Shown here one piece after another: positions 52,290-58,848 of a stretch of DNA of 64,000 bases (its first letter is position 1; each line of letters opens with the position of its first letter). The notes below the pieces were generated by a model. That model did not search any database, was not told the DNA's origin, and was given only the letters and a program-made list of their open reading frames with translations. The stretch is from an uncultured beta proteobacterium (GTDB taxonomy: Bacteria > Pseudomonadota > Gammaproteobacteria > Burkholderiales > Burkholderiaceae_C), in NCBI GenBank assembly GCA_903960915.1, contig CAJCCO010000103.1, positions 1 through 64,000 of the forward strand, written 5' to 3'. The translations under genes and the position numbers were made by a program.

Positions 52290-53318
52290 ATGGATAAAAC
52301 AGCAATGCATGCGCCTCTCAAGGATGTCAGGAAAACGGTATCGAAACATCGTTTCATCTTCCTGACCCTGCCCAACTACTCACTGATTGCCTTGTCCAGT
52401 GCTGTCGAGGTTCTGCGTATGGCCAATCGGGTGACCAAGCAGGACATCTATGAGTGGTCGCTGGCTAGCCTCGATGGCACTCCAACGCCCGCCAGCAATG
52501 GTTTGTCCATGACACCCACCTTGGCGGTGGAGAACATGGGGGCTGCCGATATTGTGTTTGTGTGCGGTGGCGTCAACGTTGAGCAGTCGGTGACACCCGA
52601 GCTGCTGCAGGTACTTAAAAGCCTGGCAAAGAAGCAAGTTCCACTGGGTGCTCTGTGCACAGGCGGCTACGCCTTAGCCAAAGCAGGTTTGCTGGATAAA
52701 TACAAAGCGGTGATTCACTGGGAAAACATGTCCGCTCTGCGTGAGCAGTTTCCCCGGGTCATATTTTCAGACCAACTGTTTGTGGTGGACCGTGACCGCT
52801 ACACCTGCTCCGGTGGAATCGCACCGCTCGATTTGATGCTGAACATCATCAAGGCCCATGTTGGACGTGATATTGCGCCCATGATTTCCGAGCAGTTCAT
52901 TCTCGATCGCATTCGCAATGACCAGGACCGACAGCACGTGCCCTTGCAAGCACGCGTTGGGCTGTTTCATGAAAACCTGATTGAGGCTGCCGCCCTGATG
53001 GAGGCCAACATTGAAGAGCCCCTGTCCTTGGACGAAATAGCGGCTTTGGTAGGCGTTTCAAGACGGCAAATTGAGCGACTTTTCAAGCGCTATGTGGGCG
53101 AGGTTCCCACCAAATACTATTTGGACATGCGCTTGCGGCGTGCGCGGGGCTTGCTGCTGCAAACGGCCATGTCCATCATGGACATCGCTGTGGCTTGTGG
53201 CTTCCAGTCACCACCCCACTTTTCCAAGTGTTACCGTAATATGTTTGGTCACACCCCCAGTGCCGAGAGACAAAACAGCCGGCGCGGCGTGTTGCAGCCA
53301 GCCAGCACGGAGCACTGA
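52290..53318 (+). CDS. GlxA-family AraC-type regulator (GbdR-like)
   Basis: A 342-residue regulator with an N-terminal DJ-1/PfpI-like ligand domain (FIFLTLPNYSLIALSSAVEVLRMAN near residue 22, core LPNYSLIALSSAVE; GALCTGGYALAKAGLL near 122) and a C-terminal pair of AraC helix-turn-helix motifs (SLDEIAALVGVSRRQIERLF and MDIAVACGFQSPPHFSKCYR, near 245-310). GbdR, CdhR and SouR, which control choline, carnitine and sarcosine catabolism in Pseudomonas, belong to this family. Position between a betaine-type importer and the corrinoid/betaine cluster supports a GbdR-like role; the ligand is inferred, not shown. Confidence 0.85.
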   Translation: MDKTAMHAPLKDVRKTVSKHRFIFLTLPNYSLIALSSAVEVLRMANRVTKQDIYEWSLASLDGTPTPASNGLSMTPTLAVENMGAADIVFVCGGVNVEQSVTPELLQVLKSLAKKQVPLGALCTGGYALAKAGLLDKYKAVIHWENMSALREQFPRVIFSDQLFVVDRDRYTCSGGIAPLDLMLNIIKAHVGRDIAPMISEQFILDRIRNDQDRQHVPLQARVGLFHENLIEAAALMEANIEEPLSLDEIAALVGVSRRQIERLFKRYVGEVPTKYYLDMRLRRARGLLLQTAMSIMDIAVACGFQSPPHFSKCYRNMFGHTPSAERQNSRRGVLQPASTEH

Positions 53319-53395
53319 ATCAGCAAGCACCCAAAGACGTGGGCTTTGGGGCTGTAACCGCATCATGAATGGCGGGCAACACGGCCCGCCCAGGT

Positions 53396-54271
53396 TTAGC
53401 GGAAGACCACCGTGCGGCTACCGTTCAGGAAGACGCGGTGTTCGATATGAAAGCGCACAGCTGCAGCCAGAGCGCGACATTCAGAGTCACGACCTGCAGC
53501 AGCCAGCTTCTCGGGGGTGTAAGTGTGGTCAACGCGCTCAACGATTTGTTCAATGATCGGGCCTTCATCCAGATCGGCCGTGACGTAATGCGCTGTGGCA
53601 CCTGTCAATTTGACGCCTCGTTCATGCGCCTGGTGGTAGGGCTTGGCGCCCTTGAAGCCGGGCAAGAAGGAGTGGTGAATATTCATGGCCCGGCCGCGTA
53701 ACTGACGGCACAGGTTGTCCGAGAGCACCTGCATGTAGCGCGCCAAAACCACCAAATCGCTGCTTGTTTCATCCACGATCTCAAGTAAACGCTGTTCTTG
53801 GGCTGCTTTTGTGTCCGGCGTGACGGGTAAATGAATGTAGGTCAGGCCATGCGACTCCACCATGCCCCGCAAATCAGGGTGGTTGGACACCACAGCCGTG
53901 ATTTCCATCTTCAGTTCACCGGTGCGGTGGCGGTAGAGCAAATCATGCAGGCAGTGGTCAAACTTGGACACCATGATCAGAACCCGTGGGTTCTTTTGAC
54001 CATCGTGAATAGCCCATTCCATCGCTTCACTCTTTGCAACTTCCAAAAATTGTTCGCGCAGCGCCTCCAGGGGGGGCGTTTTGGCCGGGTCACCGTAAAA
54101 GGAGACCCGTACAAAAAACCGGCCACTCAAAATATCGTCAAATTGCTGCATGTCAGTGATGTAGCACTGGTGCGAAGCCAGAAATCCAGACACGGCTGCA
54201 ACCGTGCCCATGCGACTGTCGCATGTGGCATTCAGGACGTAATGGGGTTTACCTTCTAGAGATATGGTCAT
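53396..54271 (-). CDS. purU: Formyltetrahydrofolate deformylase
   Basis: PurU hydrolyses 10-formyl-THF to formate and THF. The 291-residue protein has an N-terminal ACT domain (residues 8-85: NATCDSRMGTVAAVSGFL) and a C-terminal formyltransferase-like domain with VLIMVSKFDHCLHDLL near 97, NIHHSFLPGFKGAKPYHQAHERG near 195 (core NIHHSFLPGF, catalytic His) and DLDEGPIIEQ near 228 (catalytic Asp). It is divergent from the corrinoid gene cluster and convergent with the regulator gene. In this setting it would release formate from methyl groups oxidised on THF. Confidence 0.94.
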   Translation of the reverse strand: MTISLEGKPHYVLNATCDSRMGTVAAVSGFLASHQCYITDMQQFDDILSGRFFVRVSFYGDPAKTPPLEALREQFLEVAKSEAMEWAIHDGQKNPRVLIMVSKFDHCLHDLLYRHRTGELKMEITAVVSNHPDLRGMVESHGLTYIHLPVTPDTKAAQEQRLLEIVDETSSDLVVLARYMQVLSDNLCRQLRGRAMNIHHSFLPGFKGAKPYHQAHERGVKLTGATAHYVTADLDEGPIIEQIVERVDHTYTPEKLAAAGRDSECRALAAAVRFHIEHRVFLNGSRTVVFR

Positions 54272-54581
54272 TGAAATCTGGCTCCTCTTATCAGCACTGG
54301 TATTAAAGTGCGTTGTATTACTGAAACATGTCTATCCATCAATCAATCCCAGTTTAGACAGGCTTGTAGTTTAAGGTTGTCTCAAGGCGACAATTTTTAC
54401 GGTAGGGACGACTCACATAGCGCTCAAGTCATGCCGAAAATGAGCGAAAATCATGTCGTGAAGCGATAACCCTAAGTCGCTAATCTGTCAGCGATGCGAG
54501 GCATGGACCCGTACCATTTTCATCAATTCGGGACCCGGTATTTACTGGGTACCACCGTATATACCAATCGAGGAGTTAGCT
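54272..54581. promoter_or_regulatory. 310-bp divergent control region between purU and the corrinoid cluster
   Basis: No gene is visible here. Repeats present: CGCTCA (54421-54426) and TGAGCG (54441-54446) form an inverted repeat; CGAAAAT occurs twice with a 10-bp period (54435-54441 and 54445-54451); TCATGCCG (54429) and TCATGTCG (54451) form a direct repeat. GGTAT...ATACC flanks the segment just before the corrinoid gene. These are candidate binding sites for the nearby GlxA-type regulator. Confidence 0.5.
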
Positions 54582-55286
54582 GTGAGTAATGAGTTTGATG
54601 ACGACCTGGATTTGAACACCCTCAATGACGAGGAATTGACAGAGCAGGTGCATGACGACCTCTACAACGGCTTGCGCGAAGAGGTGGTGGAAGCCACCAA
54701 TATTTTGCTGGGCCGGGGCTGGACCGCTGCCCGCGTGCTGGACGATGCCTTGGTTGAAGGCATGCGCATCGTCGGCGTGGACTTCCGCGACGGCATTTTG
54801 TTTGTGCCCGAAGTGCTGCTGGCGGCCAACGCCATGAAGGGCGGCATGGAGATCCTGCGTCCGCTGCTGGCCGAAACCGGCGTCGCGCCCATTGGCAAGA
54901 TGGTCATTGGCACCGTCAAGGGTGACATCCATGACATCGGTAAAAACCTGGTAGGCATGATGATGGAAGGCGCCGGCTTTGAGGTGATCGACCTGGGCAT
55001 CAATAACCCGGTTGAAAAATACCTGGCTGCGCTGGAAGAGCACAAACCTGACATCCTGGGCTTGTCGGCCTTGCTCACCACCACCATGCCTTACATGAAA
55101 GTGGTGATCGACACGCTCAAAGAAAAAGGCCTGCGCGATGACTTCATCGTACTGGTCGGCGGCGCGCCGTTGAACGAAGAGTTTGGTAAGGCCGTTGGTG
55201 CTGACGCCTACTGCCGCGATGCCGGTATTGCGGTTGAAACAGCCAAGACGCTGATCGCTGCACGCCGCGCTGCCGCAGCGGCCTAA
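54582..55286 (+). CDS. Corrinoid (B12-binding) methyl-carrier protein, MtbC/MttC type
   Basis: A 234-residue methyl carrier. An N-terminal helical cap (B12-binding-2; residues 10-95) precedes a Rossmann B12 domain with DIHDIG at residues 115-120, where His117 is the lower cobalt ligand, SALLTTTMPYMK near 167 and VGGAPLNEEFGKAVGADAY near 200. These match MtbC/MtmC/MttC and the corrinoid proteins of glycine betaine methyltransferase systems. Translation starts at GTG 54582 after GAGGAG (54570-54575). It heads a plus-strand operon of seven genes for corrinoid-linked C1 metabolism. Confidence 0.93.
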   Translation: MSNEFDDDLDLNTLNDEELTEQVHDDLYNGLREEVVEATNILLGRGWTAARVLDDALVEGMRIVGVDFRDGILFVPEVLLAANAMKGGMEILRPLLAETGVAPIGKMVIGTVKGDIHDIGKNLVGMMMEGAGFEVIDLGINNPVEKYLAALEEHKPDILGLSALLTTTMPYMKVVIDTLKEKGLRDDFIVLVGGAPLNEEFGKAVGADAYCRDAGIAVETAKTLIAARRAAAAA

Positions 55287-55334
55287 GTGCCGCCCTAAGC
55301 TGGCACCCTTGTCTGTTTGAGGCCCTTAACAGCC

Positions 55335-55976
55335 ATGGGTGTCCAGCCAGCCTTTTTGGTCATTGCCTGTGGCGCACTCGCACGCGAAATTGTGGCGCTG
55401 CGCACCCTGAACAACTGGCCGCACATGGTGGTGCAATGCCTTCCTGCCGAGCTGCACAACCGCCCTGAGAAGATACCGGCGGCCGTTCGCGCCAAGATTC
55501 AGGCGGCACGGGACCGCTTTACTTCCATCTTTGTCGCCTATGCCGACTGCGGCACCGGTGGTCTGCTTGATGCCGTGCTTGCAGAAGAAGGCGTGGAGCG
55601 CATCCCCGGCGCCCACTGCTATGAGTTCTTTGCTGGAAGCACGCAGTTTGCCGAGCTGGCCGAAGCCGAACTCGGCACCTTTTACCTGACAGACTTTTTG
55701 CTGAAGCACTTTGAGCGTCTCATCATTCACGGATTGGGGATTGATAAGCACCCAGAGCTGCTCCCCATGTACTTTGGCCATTACAAAAAGTTGACCTACC
55801 TGGCACAAGTGCCATCGGAAGAAAAGATGGCCGCCGGACGTGCGGCGGCACAGCGATTGAACCTTTCATTTGAAACCCACGTGACCGGCTATGGCGAACT
55901 CGCCACCAGCCTGGCGCGTGCCCACGCTACGGCGAAACCGACCATGACAGAGAGCATCATTCAATGGCAAAGCTGA
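55335..55976 (+). CDS. DUF1638 family protein
   Basis: A 213-residue soluble protein. VQPAFLVIACGALAREIVAL opens the domain, LPAELHNRPEKIP and FVAYADCGTGGLLDAVLAEEGVERIPGAHCYEFFAG, with conserved Cys, Asp and His residues near positions 78-100, follow. DUF1638 is widespread beside corrinoid methyltransferase genes, notably in methylotrophic methanogens, but its role is unknown. The conserved C...H...C pattern suggests metal or corrinoid handling (inference). The ATG at 55335 is preferred over a TTG at 55317. It overlaps the next gene by 13 nt. Confidence 0.83.
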   Translation: MGVQPAFLVIACGALAREIVALRTLNNWPHMVVQCLPAELHNRPEKIPAAVRAKIQAARDRFTSIFVAYADCGTGGLLDAVLAEEGVERIPGAHCYEFFAGSTQFAELAEAELGTFYLTDFLLKHFERLIIHGLGIDKHPELLPMYFGHYKKLTYLAQVPSEEKMAAGRAAAQRLNLSFETHVTGYGELATSLARAHATAKPTMTESIIQWQS

Positions 55977-56308
55977 TCGTAATTTCTTGGCGCGATATCC
56001 CCGCGCAAGTGGTAGTAAAGAAGGGTCGCGAGACTGGCAAGGTACAGCTCTCGCACCGGTTCCAGGAAGCGGTTGACCGCGCCGCCATGCGGGCTGGCAA
56101 GTCTGGCTCGGCCGATTATCTGGCCGACTGGAAGCGCAGTGAGCCACGTGCCTGTTCTGATGACATGCAAGCCGAAGCCGATGCCGAAGCGCAAAAAATT
56201 GAAGCCCAGTACTCGGACGAAGACCTGTTGCGCCTTATCCGTGCCCATGGTTTTGAGCCCACGGCTGACAATGCCGAGGCGGCTCCTCCAGCGACAGGAG
56301 AGCTCTGA
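55964..56308 (+). CDS. 'Virulence factor' family small protein in corrinoid operon
   Basis: A 114-residue protein beginning MAKLIVISWRDIPAQVVVKKG, the mark of a small family that databases call 'virulence factor' without functional evidence. VDRAAMRAGKSGSADYLADWKR in the middle and an acidic C-terminal half complete it. It overlaps DUF1638 by 13 nt and the MetV-like gene by 1 nt, so translation is coupled. The context indicates a part in methyl-group transfer or oxidation rather than virulence; the function is unknown. Confidence 0.8.
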   Translation: MAKLIVISWRDIPAQVVVKKGRETGKVQLSHRFQEAVDRAAMRAGKSGSADYLADWKRSEPRACSDDMQAEADAEAQKIEAQYSDEDLLRLIRAHGFEPTADNAEAAPPATGEL

Positions 56309-56781
56309 TGTACAGCGTGCGTCGTTGGTCGGTGCGTCATGCGCGCGGCATGGAAATTTTTTACCAAGGCTTCGAGCGAGTCTTTGTTGCCCTTCATCCC
56401 CTATGGAAAGCCATTGGCTACCAGCGTCTTGAAAAACCAGTGGCTGCAGTGGAACAAGTGGTCAAAGGTTTTTTGTTTGACTGCCAGATGTGTGGTCAGT
56501 GCGCCCTGAGTTCCACCGGTATGTCGTGTTCCATGAACTGTCCTAAAACCATTCGCAACGGCCCGTGTGGCGGTGTGCGGGCTAACGGTCACTGCGAGGT
56601 CAAACCCGAGATGCGCTGCGTCTGGGTGGAGGGCTACGCGGGCAGCCAGCGCATGCGTGAAGGTCGTGCGGCCATTCAGGTCGTTCAGTTTGCTGTGGAT
56701 GCACGTCTTAAGGGCCGCTCATCCTGGCTCAAGGTCGCCCAAGAAAAGTCGCCCCCTGAAGCAACGGAGAAAAAAGCATGA
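56308..56781 (+). CDS. MetV-like methylene-THF reductase partner (MTHFR_C, Cys-rich)
   Basis: A 157-residue protein of the 'methylene-tetrahydrofolate reductase C-terminal' family. Eight cysteines at 59, 62, 65, 74, 78, 87, 96 and 104 lie in CQMCGQCALSSTGMSC, NCPKTIRNGPCGG and later residues, a pattern suited to an iron-sulfur cluster or zinc. In acetogens the equivalent protein MetV forms a complex with MetF. Here the stop overlaps the metF start by 4 nt, so the two are almost certainly made as a complex. Confidence 0.83.
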   Translation: MYSVRRWSVRHARGMEIFYQGFERVFVALHPLWKAIGYQRLEKPVAAVEQVVKGFLFDCQMCGQCALSSTGMSCSMNCPKTIRNGPCGGVRANGHCEVKPEMRCVWVEGYAGSQRMREGRAAIQVVQFAVDARLKGRSSWLKVAQEKSPPEATEKKA

Positions 56782-57818
56782 AGTTCGACGACGAACCCGT
56801 TCCGGGCTACCCCTTACCCATCTTGCCCGGCCACACCTCACCGGGTCGCCTGGAGCGGGTGCTGCGCAGCGGCGCATTTGCAATTACGGCTGAGCTGGAG
56901 CCGCCCGATTCGGCTGACCCCAGCGAGGTGTACCGCCGTGCCCGGGTGTTTGATGGCTACGTCGATGCCATCAACGCCACCGATGGCAGCGGTGCCAACT
57001 GCCACATGTCCAGCCTGGCCGTGTGTGCGCTGTTGACCCGTGTGGGGTACGCGCCGGTCATGCAAATTTCCTGCCGCGACAAAAACCGCATTGCCATCCA
57101 GGGCGACATTCTGGGCGGTGCCGCCATGGGCGTGTGCAATATTTTGTGTTTGAGTGGTGATGGCGTGCAAAGTGGCGACCACCCGCAAGCCAAGCCAGTG
57201 TTTGACCTGGACTGCATGTCCTTGCTTGAGATCGGTCGGGATATGCGTGACGCTCACCGCTTCCAAAGCGGGCGCAAGGTCACCTTTGCACCCCGCGTTT
57301 TTTTCGGCGCTGCTGCCAACCCCTTTGTTCAGCCGTTCGACTGGCGCGCCCAGCGCTTGGCCAAAAAAGTCGCCGCTGGTGCCCAATTCATACAGACCCA
57401 GTACTGCTACGACGTGCCTCGCCTGCGCCAATACATGAAAGAAGTAGAAGACCTGGGCTTGCTGGACAAGGTCTACATCCTGGTGGGCGTAGGCCCCATG
57501 CGCTCGGCTAAGGTGGCCGACTGGATGCGCACCAACGTGCCCGGCGTTCATATTCCCGATGCAGTCATCAAGCGCATGGCCGGGGCTGAAAAACCCGCGC
57601 TGGAAGGGCGCAAGATTTGCACTGAAATCATTCAGGAAGTCAAAGACATCAAAGGCGTAGCCGGTGTGCACATCATGGCCTACCGCCAAGAAGACGCGGT
57701 GCCTGAAATTGTGACGAACTCAGGCGTTTTGCAGGGCCGTGTGCCGTGGTATCCGGGCCGTGATGGCGCTGCGCCTGAACTGCTGCACATACCGGCCCCG
57801 GTGGCCCAGCCGGCCTGA
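56778..57818 (+). CDS. metF: Methylenetetrahydrofolate reductase
   Basis: A 346-residue TIM-barrel FAD enzyme. ITAELEPPDSADPSEVYRRA holds the catalytic Glu, DAINATDGSGANCHMSSLAVC and VMQISCRDKNRIAIQGDILGGAAMGVCNILCLSGD, represented by cores QISCRDKNR and NILCLSGDG, form the FAD and folate sites, and GAQFIQTQYCYD near residue 207 is the family substrate motif. The form paired with MetV is the branch used in acetogens. In this context it probably runs backwards, oxidising methyl-THF to methylene-THF. Confidence 0.9.
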   Translation: MKFDDEPVPGYPLPILPGHTSPGRLERVLRSGAFAITAELEPPDSADPSEVYRRARVFDGYVDAINATDGSGANCHMSSLAVCALLTRVGYAPVMQISCRDKNRIAIQGDILGGAAMGVCNILCLSGDGVQSGDHPQAKPVFDLDCMSLLEIGRDMRDAHRFQSGRKVTFAPRVFFGAAANPFVQPFDWRAQRLAKKVAAGAQFIQTQYCYDVPRLRQYMKEVEDLGLLDKVYILVGVGPMRSAKVADWMRTNVPGVHIPDAVIKRMAGAEKPALEGRKICTEIIQEVKDIKGVAGVHIMAYRQEDAVPEIVTNSGVLQGRVPWYPGRDGAAPELLHIPAPVAQPA

Positions 57819-57884
57819 AGTCGCTGACGCAACCCTCCATATTCTCCCCATACCCCTCTAATTTTTAAATCACAAGGATATAAC

Positions 57885-58799
57885 GTGACCGATACCATCA
57901 TCAGCTCTGCTACCAAAGAAATTGTGATCGGCTTTGACCGTCCTTTCGTCATCATTGGTGAGCGTATCAACCCCACGGGCCGCAAGATCATGGCCGCTGA
58001 AATGATGGCCGGCGACTACAGCCGCGTCATTGCCGATGCCCTGGCCCAAGTCGAGGCCGGAGCGCACATGTTGGACGTCAATGCAGGCATACCGCTGGCC
58101 GACGAGCCCGGCATGCTGGCCAAGGCCATCCAGTTGGTCCAAGCTGTGACAGACGTGCCCCTGTCGATCGACTCCTCCATCGTGGCCGCTCTGGAGGCTG
58201 GCCTGGCTGTCTACAAGGGCAAAGCCCTGGTCAACTCAGTCACCGGCGAAGAGGATCGTTTGGAAACCGTCTTGCCGCTGGTTAAAAAATACGGCGCAGC
58301 TGTGGTGGCCATCTCTAACGATGAAACCGGTATTTCTCAAGACCCGGATGTCCGCTTTGCCGTTGCCAAGAAAATTGTGGAGCGTGCGTCTGACTACGGC
58401 ATTCCTGCCTGCGACATCGTGGTCGACCCGCTGGTCATGCCCATTGGCGCCATCAACCAGGCCGGCGTGCAAGTCATGCGACTGGTGCACCGCTTGCGCA
58501 CCGAGCTGAAAGTCAACACCACCTGCGGTGCCTCCAACGTCAGCTTTGGCTTGCCAGAGCGTAACGGCATCAACGCGGGTTTCCTCACCATGGCCATTGC
58601 TTCGGGCATGACCTCGGCCATCACCAACCCCTTGCATGCTGAAGTGGTCAAGGCCTGTATGGCGGCTGATGTGATGATGGGACATGACCCCGACTGCATG
58701 CGCTGGATCCGCAAATTCCGTGAGGCGCCCACCATGGGTGCCGATGGCGAAATGGGTCGTGGCCGCCGTGAAACCGGTAGCAGAAGGCGTCGTGATTGA
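57885..58799 (+). CDS. Methyltetrahydrofolate:corrinoid methyltransferase (MtgA/AcsE-like)
   Basis: A 304-residue pterin-binding TIM-barrel protein. VIIGERINPTGRKIMA near residue 25, GAHMLDVNAGIPLADEPGML near 63, PLSIDSSIVAALEAGL near 92, LVNSVTGEEDRL near 115 and NTTCGASNVSFGLPER near 213 match methyl-THF:corrinoid/cobalamin methyltransferases. It would move the methyl group from the methyl-corrinoid protein to THF. Starts at GTG 57885 after AAGGA (57873-57877). MtgA of the Desulfitobacterium glycine betaine system has this role. Confidence 0.9.
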   Translation: MTDTIISSATKEIVIGFDRPFVIIGERINPTGRKIMAAEMMAGDYSRVIADALAQVEAGAHMLDVNAGIPLADEPGMLAKAIQLVQAVTDVPLSIDSSIVAALEAGLAVYKGKALVNSVTGEEDRLETVLPLVKKYGAAVVAISNDETGISQDPDVRFAVAKKIVERASDYGIPACDIVVDPLVMPIGAINQAGVQVMRLVHRLRTELKVNTTCGASNVSFGLPERNGINAGFLTMAIASGMTSAITNPLHAEVVKACMAADVMMGHDPDCMRWIRKFREAPTMGADGEMGRGRRETGSRRRRD

Positions 58800-58848
58800 G
58801 CTGTATTTTTGCCCCTTTCTTCTTTGACTTGTCTGGAACCAACTGTAA

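Noticed and set aside
53371-53390. GGCGGGC/GCCCGCC hairpin between the GlxA-type regulator and purU as intrinsic terminator
   Set aside because: No U-run follows on either strand; it may be a weak bidirectional structure but I cannot support a terminator call.
55964-56308. Virulence role for the 114-residue protein
   Set aside because: The family label has no visible basis; operon overlap with corrinoid and folate genes points to C1 metabolism.
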